Assembly (NCBI RefSeq): GCF_015627105.1
Contig: NZ_VTDM01000017.1
Coordinates: 1 to 64,000 of the forward strand
DNA: 64,000 nt
Direction: 5' to 3'
Origin: Acinetobacter baretiae
GTDB taxonomy: Bacteria > Pseudomonadota > Gammaproteobacteria > Pseudomonadales > Moraxellaceae
The notes beneath the pieces were generated by a model. That model saw nothing but the letters and a program-made list of their open reading frames with translations, had not been told where the DNA came from and searched no databases. This document shows, one piece after another, positions 19,775 to 27,042 of the stretch (the first letter of the stretch is position 1; every line of letters begins with the position of its first letter). A program made the translations under genes and the position numbers.

Positions 19775-20302
19775 ATGATCTTAAGAAATAATGTAGAGAT
19801 TATCTCTGAACAAGTACGGTTACGAGTGTTTACAGAACATGATTCAATTGAGGCATTTGAAGCCATTACACCTAACTTAGCAAAATTTATGAGTTGGGAA
19901 CCACCTAAAGATATGTACGATTTTGAAAAAATATGGCGTGGGTGGGCTGATCATTTGAAAAAAGGGTCAGAAATTGTCTTCGCTGTGCGTGATCTGAAAA
20001 ATAATGAATTTTTAGGTTTGGTCGGCTTGCATCGTATTTTAATTGACCCACGTATAGGTGTCTGGATTAAGGAGAAACGCCATAGTCAGGGCTATGGAAT
20101 TGCTGCTGTGCAAGCATTAATGGAGTGGGCCGCATTAGAATTAGAAATAGATCAATTTACATATTTGGTGGCCGATGAAAATCTTGCGAGTCAAAAAATT
20201 GCGATTGCCTTAGGTGGAATCAAAAACGGTTATACGCTGTGTTCAAAATATAATGCTCAAATTTATAAAATTATTTATTCGGCAAAACGAGTATGTGCTT
20301 AA
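19775..20302 (+). CDS. GNAT-family N-acetyltransferase (RimJ/RimL-like)
   Basis: 175 residues. N-terminal RLRVFTEHDSIEAFEAI, the central GVWIKEKRHSQGYGIAAVQALMEWA with the acetyl-CoA pyrophosphate-binding RxxGxG-like element (HSQGYG), and VADENLASQKIAIALGG near the C terminus all follow the RimJ/RimL ribosomal-protein or amino-acid acetyltransferase pattern. The substrate is not predictable. The gene is alone between dapB and a gene-poor region. Confidence 0.85.
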   Translation: MILRNNVEIISEQVRLRVFTEHDSIEAFEAITPNLAKFMSWEPPKDMYDFEKIWRGWADHLKKGSEIVFAVRDLKNNEFLGLVGLHRILIDPRIGVWIKEKRHSQGYGIAAVQALMEWAALELEIDQFTYLVADENLASQKIAIALGGIKNGYTLCSKYNAQIYKIIYSAKRVCA

Positions 20303-20785
20303 AAATGCAGTGGTTTTAAGTTTTGCTCAAATATGTAATGGCTTGGTTGCTTAAAAATATTGATTTAACGTATTTTAACCGTATTTTTATGAGAGATTGC
20401 TTAAAACATATAGGGTAGGGTGTAGCGTCATCTCAAAGATTATCATATGTGTATAAAGAGCAGATCTAGTCATACATCGTTTAAATGTTCTTAGAGTGAT
20501 ATTCTTTGAATAAAAAATAAGAAATCATGTGGAGTAAATATAAATTCCATACGGCTGCATGCTTTGAACAATAAAAATACTTGTGAAAGATAATAAACAT
20601 TTGCCATAAAAAAGTGAAAGGTATAAACGTGAAATTGATTAGTGTTAATGAAACCCTCACAAAAAATTTCAAAGAATATGGCTTTCAATAAAGATATATT
20701 TTAATTAAGGAGTGTATATGAATGTGATTGATGCTAAAAATGATGTTATCGCACAGATTTAAAATATTTATGAGAAGACTATTTT
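20303..20785. other. About 480-bp very AT-rich region with tiny ORFs
   Basis: Overlapping minus-strand frames here have no coding character. Two very short plus-strand ORFs have ribosome-binding sites: 20629-20691 (GTG start, 20 codons, AAAGG upstream) and 20718-20762. They could be leader peptides or remnants of a lost gene. Confidence 0.4.
20718..20762 (+). CDS. Possible 14-residue leader or remnant ORF
   Basis: ATG at 20718 preceded by an ideal AAGGAG with 6-base spacing, encoding MNVIDAKNDVIAQI then TAA. It ends 23 bases before the AraC-type regulator start. The strong ribosome-binding site is the only evidence; translational coupling to the regulator, or a decayed gene start, are both possible. 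Confidence 0.25.
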   Translation: MNVIDAKNDVIAQI

Positions 20786-21604
20786 TTGAAAACAGCTAAT
20801 TTTCTTTATCCATCGATTGAATTAGGGAAATATATCAGTAAATACTGGTATTGTGAAAATGTAGATTTTATGCCCATATTACCCCCCGGTTCAGGCTGTG
20901 AGCTATTTATTTTTGATAAAAAAATAACAGTATTAGATACTTCACAGTCTCATTCTATTGATCATGTAGATAGTATTTTAGTAAGACCTAGACATGGATC
21001 TATTCAATTTTTATCAGACGGCCCCATTAGTTTTATTGCAATACGATTTCGTTTAGGATGTATTAATTACTTTACTGATTACTTAGAAAGTGATTACCAA
21101 ACATTAGTGAGTCCATATGCCCTTTGGGGAAAAGACTTTTATAAACTAAGAGAAAATATATTAAATAATATAAAAATATCTTCAAGAGTTAATTTTATAG
21201 AATGTTTTTTAAAACAAAATATGTATTTACAGTCGGTTGGAAAAATTGATTTGGCAATTTTTTTTTTAGATCAACTGTATTACAATCATGATCGCTTATC
21301 GCTCGCAAAGCTTATTACGAACACAGGCTATAGTGAAAGACATTTACAAAAAACAGTTAAACTTGTCACAGGACTTACGCTGATTGAAGTCAAAAAATTA
21401 ATACGATTTGAGCAAACATTAAAAGCTATGTTTTCTAAAGATGTGATTGATGTTAACCAAGCATATTTACATGGCTACTATGATCAATCTCATTTCATCA
21501 AGGATTTTAAAGTATTTACAGGTATGCCACCGATGAGTTTTTTGACAAGTCATCAAGACAGTGCACTCTTTTATAAAAAAATGGCATTAAAACATCAAGA
21601 TTGA
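20786..21604 (+). CDS. AraC-family transcriptional regulator
   Basis: 272 residues from a TTG start (no in-frame ATG until the conserved N-terminal region has been passed; GAGAAG lies upstream). The N-terminal two-thirds is a sensor-like region of unknown ligand beginning P-S-I-E-L-G-K-Y-I-S-K-Y-W. The C-terminal 100 residues are two helix-turn-helix motifs ending in GYYDQSHFIKDFKVFTGMPPMSF, the AraC signature. It is the only regulator near the ABM-fold/acetolactate decarboxylase pair 340 bp downstream, which it may control. Codons are more A/T-rich than in neighbouring core genes. Confidence 0.85.
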   Translation: MKTANFLYPSIELGKYISKYWYCENVDFMPILPPGSGCELFIFDKKITVLDTSQSHSIDHVDSILVRPRHGSIQFLSDGPISFIAIRFRLGCINYFTDYLESDYQTLVSPYALWGKDFYKLRENILNNIKISSRVNFIECFLKQNMYLQSVGKIDLAIFFLDQLYYNHDRLSLAKLITNTGYSERHLQKTVKLVTGLTLIEVKKLIRFEQTLKAMFSKDVIDVNQAYLHGYYDQSHFIKDFKVFTGMPPMSFLTSHQDSALFYKKMALKHQD

Positions 21605-21944
21605 TAATTTTCTTTAGAGTAAAAAAAGTATTTGATATCCGTGAGAGTTCGGATTCTTACAATACAAAAAAATGAATATTACTATAATAAGATATTCTCA
21701 ATAGAGTCTTATATAGTAAAACCATCTAATTGTTCATACAGTTAATCCTGCTAAAGCCTTATGTAGCCGTATTTGGTAATTTTTAATTGTATGTGGTTTT
21801 GAGTGGTTTGACTATATTACATGACATAAATAGATTCACTTTATATTCAAAGTTAAAACTATTTTGATGGTGTGCATGCATGTTAAATCGATATGTCAGA
21901 TGATTAAAAATGAAATATGACTGTTATTCAATTGGAGCAATGAC
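21605..21944. other. 340-bp intergenic region
   Basis: AT-rich, no gene. It contains at 21718-21760 a sequence related to 12450-12490 and presumably the promoter of the ABM/acetolactate decarboxylase pair. Confidence 0.5.
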
Positions 21945-22253
21945 ATGAGTTTGGTACATATATTAGCAACAATCAGTTTTTCTCATGAGCACCTTGAAAA
22001 GGGCAAACAAAAACTGATAGAGGTATTGGCTCCTTCAAGGGCTGAACATGGAAATGTTTCATATTTATTGTTTCAAGATCAATCAGATCCACATTGCTTT
22101 ATTTTTCAGGAAATATGGCAAAGTACAACCGCTTTTGAAATGCATCAAAAAACTTCACATTTTTTGAATCTTTTTAACTATTTAAAGGTATATGCTCAAT
22201 CTGTTGACATTAAAACACTTGCTGATTTCAATGAACCATTCAGTGAGGATTAA
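21945..22253 (+). CDS. Antibiotic-biosynthesis-monooxygenase (ABM) fold protein, YgiN-like
   Basis: 102 residues, a single ferredoxin-like ABM domain. Family signs: an N-terminal strand, NVSYLLFQDQSDPHCFIFQEIWQS (matching the usual G-x-x-x-Y-x-x-x-x-x-x-x-x-x-F-x-x-x-E-x-W pattern) and FEMHQKTSHF with the conserved H-x-x-x-x-H/F. Such proteins are quinol monooxygenases or haem or substrate-binding homodimers; substrate unknown here. GGAG lies 7 bases upstream. Three bases separate it from the acetolactate decarboxylase gene, so they are co-transcribed. Confidence 0.8.
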   Translation: MSLVHILATISFSHEHLEKGKQKLIEVLAPSRAEHGNVSYLLFQDQSDPHCFIFQEIWQSTTAFEMHQKTSHFLNLFNYLKVYAQSVDIKTLADFNEPFSED

Positions 22254-22256
22254 AAG

Positions 22257-22955
22257 ATGGGTAAAATCTATCAGTTTTCTTCAATTGGGGCATTAATGTC
22301 TGGTTATTTTCAACCAGATCAAGATGTTTACAATGTATGTACTTGCTCAAGCATTGGTTTAGGTTGTTCTGAACAATTAAATGCTGAGGTCACTATTTTA
22401 AATGGCAAAGTATATACAGCAACTGCACATCAAGCCATTGAGCGCCCTAAAGCCCCCTTTTATACGCCATTTTATCAGGTTACAGATTTTTCTAATTTTA
22501 AAGAGCAACAGATATTAAATACAATGCAAAATACCTTGGAGCAAGAGCTTAAACATTTTGTAGTATTAAATAATCAATTTATTGCGCTTCGTATCGATGG
22601 TTTTTTTCATCAATTGACACTCAGGCGTCCTCAAGCATCTGACAAAAAAAGAACGATTAAAGAAGTATCAGCCAAGCAGGAAGTGATCGCTTATCAAGAC
22701 ATTCGTGGTTGTTTAATTGGCTTTTGGACGCCAGAAATATTTTCTCGAATTTCAGTGCCTGGGCTTCATTTACATTTTTTAAGTCATGATGCATCTATTA
22801 GTGGACATGTACTTGCTTATCATATTGAGTCTGCAAAATTGCAGTATGAAGAGAAACCAACAATAGAAATTACGCATCCTCAAACGACTGAATTTTCTCA
22901 ATTGAATATTGATTTAAAATCTTTAGATCAAATGATTGAGAGTGTCGAAAAGTAA
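22257..22955 (+). CDS. budA: Alpha-acetolactate decarboxylase
   Basis: 232 residues. It decarboxylates acetolactate to acetoin. N-terminal IYQFSSIGALMSGYF is the family start, and GLHLHFLSHDASISGHVLAY carries the three zinc-binding His of the family. No dedicated acetolactate synthase (budB/alsS) adjoins, so the substrate would come from IlvB-type synthases of branched-chain amino acid synthesis. It could relieve acetolactate build-up or make acetoin for overflow or signalling. Also known as alsD. Confidence 0.92.
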   Translation: MGKIYQFSSIGALMSGYFQPDQDVYNVCTCSSIGLGCSEQLNAEVTILNGKVYTATAHQAIERPKAPFYTPFYQVTDFSNFKEQQILNTMQNTLEQELKHFVVLNNQFIALRIDGFFHQLTLRRPQASDKKRTIKEVSAKQEVIAYQDIRGCLIGFWTPEIFSRISVPGLHLHFLSHDASISGHVLAYHIESAKLQYEEKPTIEITHPQTTEFSQLNIDLKSLDQMIESVEK

Positions 22956-22968
22956 AAAACAATGAGGC

Positions 22969-22990
22969 AACTGAGGGAAATTCAGTTTTT
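22969..22990 (+). terminator. Weak terminator after acetolactate decarboxylase
   Basis: AACTGA (22969-22974), 7-nt loop, TCAGTT (22982-22987) followed by T3. Only a 6-bp stem, but it lies between convergent genes. Confidence 0.45.
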
Positions 22991-23009
22991 ATAACGGTAA
23001 AAGGCATTA

Positions 23010-23591
23010 TTACTCATGATGAGAGAGGGTATTTTTTTGTGCTAACCAGCAATCTTTTTCATGATCATTGACCATGCCTGAAGCCTGCATAAATGCATAA
23101 CAAATGGTTGGCCCAACAAATTTAAAGCCATGTTTTTTGAGTATTTGAGACAGTTTTTGGCTTTGTGTTGAATAAGTCATGGGTTGATGGTGGATGGGCG
23201 TGGGGTATTCTGCAAAAGACCATAGCCATTCAGACATATTGGGGTAAATACATTGAAGATTTTGCCATGCAATCGCATTATCTCGAATGGATTTTAGCTT
23301 GCCTAAGTGGCGAATCAGGCCTTGATCTGTGCATTTGTGTATGATGTCTTGATCACTCAATAAGGCAATATATGCAATGGAATGATTAAAAAAGTGGCTT
23401 CTGTAACATGCACGTTTTTTTAAGACAGTCAGCCATGATAAACCTGCTTGCTGTCCTTCTAAGCAGAGTAATTCAAATAATGCTGCTTCATGATGTATTG
23501 GTTTTCCCCACTCAAGATCGTGGTAAGACATATATAAAGGATCTTGCGTACACCAAGAACAGCGTGGGAGAGAGGTATTAGTATTTGTCAT
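23010..23591 (-). CDS. tag: DNA-3-methyladenine glycosylase I
   Basis: 193 residues from 23591, close to the E. coli length. It excises 3-methyladenine in base excision repair. Zinc-binding and family motifs seen: RCSWCTQDPLYMSYHDLEWG at the N terminus, LELLCLEG-type FELLCLEGQQAGLSWLTVL (helix-hairpin-helix region), and C-terminal GFKFVGPTICYAFMQASGMVNDH. Extending the frame to 23699 would add sequence with no family match. It overlaps the upstream small gene by 14 bp, so it is the last gene of the mutY operon. Confidence 0.95.
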   Translation of the reverse strand: MTNTNTSLPRCSWCTQDPLYMSYHDLEWGKPIHHEAALFELLCLEGQQAGLSWLTVLKKRACYRSHFFNHSIAYIALLSDQDIIHKCTDQGLIRHLGKLKSIRDNAIAWQNLQCIYPNMSEWLWSFAEYPTPIHHQPMTYSTQSQKLSQILKKHGFKFVGPTICYAFMQASGMVNDHEKDCWLAQKNTLSHHE

Positions 23592-23838
23592 GAGATGAGA
23601 CAAAAGCTTGCCATATATTGGTTTTGGTGTCCCAAAAAAATAATTTGGCATGTTTGAGTTCATCCATTGAAATCGAAACATCTTTGCCCACTTTTTCATT
23701 ATAGCCTGTACTCATTACTAAGCCATCTTCAGTAATTTCCATGACCCAACCTTGATGAGTGACCTGCTCAAGTTGAATTTTTTGTTGATTACCTGCTTCT
23801 GCAAATGCAACCAAATGTTGTAAAAATTGATCTGACAT
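23578..23838 (-). CDS. Small conserved protein, function unknown
   Basis: 86 residues, soluble, no signal peptide. VTHQGWVMEITEDGLVMSTG suggests a small beta-barrel. It overlaps the lipoprotein gene by 1 bp (TAATG type junction) and tag by 14 bp, which supports real translation within this operon. Family not recognised. Confidence 0.75.
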   Translation of the reverse strand: MSDQFLQHLVAFAEAGNQQKIQLEQVTHQGWVMEITEDGLVMSTGYNEKVGKDVSISMDELKHAKLFFWDTKTNIWQAFVSSHDKY

Positions 23839-24401
23839 TAAACACCACCATATAAGTAAGGATAAGGGTTCACAGCGCCACGACCTTTGCCGTTTAAATA
23901 GATGCTGTAATGTAAATGACTCACAGTGTTTTTGGCATTGCCTGTATTGCCTACACTGCCAATACGTTGACCTGCTTTAACCTGTTGTCCTACGTGTAAG
24001 CTTCTTGCAAGTGAGTCTAAATGTGCATAGTAATGCCACGCACCTGCAGGACCAATGATCCATACCACTGTGCCACCGAGTGTACTTGGTTTTAAGCTTG
24101 CAACAATACCATGGGTGGTACTCACCACAGATGTTCCACGTGGAGCAACAATATCAATACCATCATGTGTTCGTCCACCACTTCGTTTTGCCCCCCATGT
24201 GTCACGTAATTGCTTTTTAGGAACCCCCTTGACTGGTATGGGTAATTGGGGGTTAAAAGGCTCTGCTTTAAGTTGATTTACTACAGGTGTGGGCAGGATG
24301 ACAGCTTTTTGATGGGTACTACAAGCCATGACTGTTAGACTAAGTACAAGACAACATAAGGGTTTGAGTCTGTGTTGAATGAATTTACTCTGCGGCTTCA
24401 T
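23838..24401 (-). CDS. M23-family (LytM domain) lipoprotein
   Basis: 187 residues. A lipoprotein signal peptide ends in the lipobox LTVMAC, so it is anchored to a membrane. The C-terminal LytM domain carries HDGID (first zinc His and Asp) and SHLHYSIYLNG (HxH), together with THGIVASL and GNTGNAKNTVSHLH. All zinc ligands appear present, so it may be an active peptidoglycan endopeptidase, or an amidase activator in the manner of NlpD/EnvC. The ATG overlaps the mutY stop by 4 bp. Confidence 0.88.
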   Translation of the reverse strand: MKPQSKFIQHRLKPLCCLVLSLTVMACSTHQKAVILPTPVVNQLKAEPFNPQLPIPVKGVPKKQLRDTWGAKRSGGRTHDGIDIVAPRGTSVVSTTHGIVASLKPSTLGGTVVWIIGPAGAWHYYAHLDSLARSLHVGQQVKAGQRIGSVGNTGNAKNTVSHLHYSIYLNGKGRGAVNPYPYLYGGV

Positions 24402-25438
24402 GAGTTCGATCTCTGATCATGGTCGATCAGTTTTTGCATTGCAGTCGGTATACCTTTGTTTATGGCATCTTTTTTGGATAGCCAATGGCCTGTTAAATCG
24501 CTGAGTGTGTTGGTGTGTGCAACTTGTACGACATATACCTGTAAGTGCCAAGTAAAGTGAGTAAATTGGTGGGTAAGCTGAAAATTTGGTGTTGAAGATG
24601 CAGTTAATTTGAGTAAGTTAATTTGATGATTTAGCTCGTCTTGGGTGTTAAAAATGGGTAAGCACCATAATCCACCCCATAAACCATTATTTTCACGTTG
24701 TTGCCAAAACCATGTTTCTTGTTGTTGTAAACATAGTACAAATCCGACTTTTTCAGGCACTGTTTTTTTGGGCTTTTTAAATGGAATATACGTTTGACTG
24801 CCTTGAGCATAGGCTTGGCAATGTTGTTGCATTGGGCAGTATAAACACAATGGTTTTTTAGGAGTGCAGATGGTTGCCCCTAAGTCCATAATGGCTTGAG
24901 TATAGTCGTGATTACGTTCGGTTGGGCAGAGTGTTGTTGCAATATGCCACATGTTTTTTTCATGTATTGTTTTACTTAAGTCATCAGTAATGGCAAAAAA
25001 TCGTGCCAATACACGTTTTACATTGCCATCTAAAATGACTCCGTATTGACGTAAACCCAACGACATAATTGCGCCTGCTGTAGAGCGCCCAATGCCTGGC
25101 AATGCAATCCAACCGTCTAAACTGGTGGGTAGAGCACCGCCACCTTGGAAAATTTGAGTGGCTGCTTTGTGTAAATTTCTTGCACGTGCATAGTAACCTA
25201 GCCCTGCCCAATATGGTGCAACATCATCCCAGCTGGCTTGCCCAAGCAAACTTGCACTAGGAAAGCGTGTGATGAAACGGTCAAAATACTTGAGTACCGT
25301 TTTAACTTGAGTTTGTTGAAGCATAATTTCAGACACCCATACTTTATACGGATCGTCTGCGACCTGCCAAGGTAGGTCATGGCGACCATACTGATCGAAC
25401 CATGTAAGTAAGGCATCTGAAAATTGAAACGAAGGCAT
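24398..25438 (-). CDS. mutY: Adenine DNA glycosylase MutY
   Basis: 346 residues from the ATG at 25438, aligning with the usual start (M-P-S-F-Q-F-S-D). It removes adenine opposite 8-oxoguanine. Seen: YGRHDLPWQ, VSEIMLQQTQVKTV, the helix-hairpin-helix GIGRSTAGAIMSL with catalytic Asp in GVILDGNVKRVLAR, the Fe-S cluster motif C-x6-C-x2-C-x5-C (CTPKKPLCLYCPMQQHC), and a C-terminal NUDIX-like 8-oxoG-recognition domain. First gene of a four-gene overlapping operon. Confidence 0.97.
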   Translation of the reverse strand: MPSFQFSDALLTWFDQYGRHDLPWQVADDPYKVWVSEIMLQQTQVKTVLKYFDRFITRFPSASLLGQASWDDVAPYWAGLGYYARARNLHKAATQIFQGGGALPTSLDGWIALPGIGRSTAGAIMSLGLRQYGVILDGNVKRVLARFFAITDDLSKTIHEKNMWHIATTLCPTERNHDYTQAIMDLGATICTPKKPLCLYCPMQQHCQAYAQGSQTYIPFKKPKKTVPEKVGFVLCLQQQETWFWQQRENNGLWGGLWCLPIFNTQDELNHQINLLKLTASSTPNFQLTHQFTHFTWHLQVYVVQVAHTNTLSDLTGHWLSKKDAINKGIPTAMQKLIDHDQRSNS

Positions 25439-25724
25439 AGCAGTTTTACATAAGAATCTAAGCTGATTATAAAGCAATTTGTAGTATGGTTACATCATGG
25501 TGTAACCATCTTGCTCGAGTATATTCACATATCATCTGATAGCAATATGAAAATACCTCTCTTGATTCTTTTCATTTTATAAAGATTGAATATATAAAAT
25601 GAATAATACAATGAATGGATTCAATTAACGAAAGTCAATCCGCTTTATTTTTTCATCCACTTCGCTCAGGTATTATTTGTGTTGTCTATATAAGCGCATG
25701 CACATTCAACACAAGATCATTGAA

Positions 25725-26273
25725 TTATGTATGTTGTGGTGGACTTAAAAGTACATAGATCGTGTGTTGAATTTTTTGTGCAACGTTTGAATCAAAACCA
25801 TCAATTAAAAAACGACTGATCAATCCTTCAATGAGCGTATAAATGATTTCATTCGCTTCTGGATGTCCTGCTATTAAGCAATGCTTTGTAATGAGTTGTT
25901 TAACCCATTGTTTATGTGCAATAGAAATCGCACAAATCTCTTGATGGTCTGTCGCTTCTGAAAAGGCTCTAATAAATAAACAGCCTTTGAAGTCATCTTG
26001 TTGAAACCATTTCATGTGCCAATCTAAAATCTGATGAATGGCCGTTGCACCATAACTGTCTCCGATATGTTCAAGTATACGGTGTTGAAACCTTTGGTCA
26101 CGCGCAGTTAATACTGAATGAATTAACTGTGTTTTATTTTTGAAATGGGTATACATGGTTGTTTTTGAGCAACCTGATTCATCACGAATGAAGTCGACTC
26201 CGACACCAATAAAGCTATTGTGATTAAATAATTTTTCTGCTGTATTTAAAATTTTTAATGCTGACTTTGACAA
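25725..26273 (-). CDS. TetR-family transcriptional regulator
   Basis: 182 residues from a TTG start with AAGGAG 8 bases upstream. The N-terminal helix-turn-helix reads FNHNSFIGVGVDFIRDESGCSKTTMYTHFKNKTQLI. The ligand-binding part resembles the YcdC/AcrR group but gives no ligand. Divergent from the HPP-family gene; an inverted repeat in the 86-bp gap is a candidate operator for both. Confidence 0.88.
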   Translation of the reverse strand: MSKSALKILNTAEKLFNHNSFIGVGVDFIRDESGCSKTTMYTHFKNKTQLIHSVLTARDQRFQHRILEHIGDSYGATAIHQILDWHMKWFQQDDFKGCLFIRAFSEATDHQEICAISIAHKQWVKQLITKHCLIAGHPEANEIIYTLIEGLISRFLIDGFDSNVAQKIQHTIYVLLSPPQHT

Positions 26274-26297
26274 GAGAATAACTCCTTTGAATAAAAA

Positions 26298-26313
26298 AGT
26301 ACAATTCTGTACT
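26298..26313. promoter_or_regulatory. Candidate TetR operator
   Basis: AGTACA (26298-26303), ATTC, TGTACT (26308-26313), a perfect 6-bp inverted repeat between the divergent TetR regulator and HPP-family genes. A related GTAC-containing element follows at about 26330. Confidence 0.5.
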
Positions 26314-26359
26314 ATTTGTAATTTTGTATGTACTATATACCTAAAACAATATCTAAGCG

Positions 26360-26908
26360 ATGGTAACCATGCAGTCTATAAAAAATATAAAAGAAAAGTT
26401 AATGCCATCTGTTCATGTGATTACGGTTTTAAAAGGATTAATTGGTGGAACATTAAGTATTTTTATATTGTTAATTCTGACAAAATTCTTTAATCATCTA
26501 TATATTATGGCGCCATTTGGTGCAAGTTGTGTTCTTTTATATGCTGTACCACAGTCACCATTGGCTCAACCAAAAAATATTATATTAGGGCATTTCATTT
26601 CTGCATTTATTGGATTATTTTTTCTAAAATTTTTTACGTTATCTGCATTTACCATTGCGTTATCTGTTGGGTGTGCAATTGCATCTATGCAACTACTACG
26701 CTGTGTACATCCACCAGCGGGTGCCAACCCATTGGTGATTTTGCTCACAGCACAGAGCGTTCACTATGAGTGGACATTTCTTTTGTTTCCAGTTTTATTG
26801 GGTACGGTCATTTTAGTATTAATTGCCACTGTGATTAATAATATAAAAAGCGATACTCAATGGCCTAATCATACTTTTAACTTTAAAATAAAGCGTCGTC
26901 GCTCATAA
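26360..26908 (+). CDS. HPP-family membrane protein
   Basis: 182 residues with four hydrophobic segments and the family motif VHPPAGANP after the third. HPP proteins are inner-membrane proteins; plant and cyanobacterial members have been linked to nitrite transport, but substrate in this organism is unknown. The start is uncertain (ATG 26360 or 26369) because no clear ribosome-binding site is present. Divergent from a TetR regulator that probably controls it. Confidence 0.85.
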   Translation: MVTMQSIKNIKEKLMPSVHVITVLKGLIGGTLSIFILLILTKFFNHLYIMAPFGASCVLLYAVPQSPLAQPKNIILGHFISAFIGLFFLKFFTLSAFTIALSVGCAIASMQLLRCVHPPAGANPLVILLTAQSVHYEWTFLLFPVLLGTVILVLIATVINNIKSDTQWPNHTFNFKIKRRRS

Positions 26909-26952
26909 AAAATGCTCTTTGTAGGAATGATCAAGATACAAAGTAAATAGTT

Positions 26953-26971
26953 GATAATGATTATTGTTAAT
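26953..26971 (+). promoter_or_regulatory. Fur box upstream of the TonB-dependent receptor
   Basis: GATAATGATTATTGTTAAT matches the 19-bp Fur consensus GATAATGATAATCATTATC at 14 positions. It is about 70-90 bp before the receptor start and overlaps the likely promoter, so the receptor should be repressed by Fur in iron-replete cells. Confidence 0.85.
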
Positions 26972-27042
26972 AATTATTTTAAGATACTATGTGTATTTTT
27001 GTAATCAATTTGGTAAGAGATGGCATTAAGTCATTATTTTTT

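Noticed and set aside
20481-20688. Two overlapping minus-strand frames of about 60 codons in the AT-rich gap
   Set aside because: No ribosome-binding site, composition dominated by Phe/Ile/Tyr as expected for AT-rich noncoding DNA.
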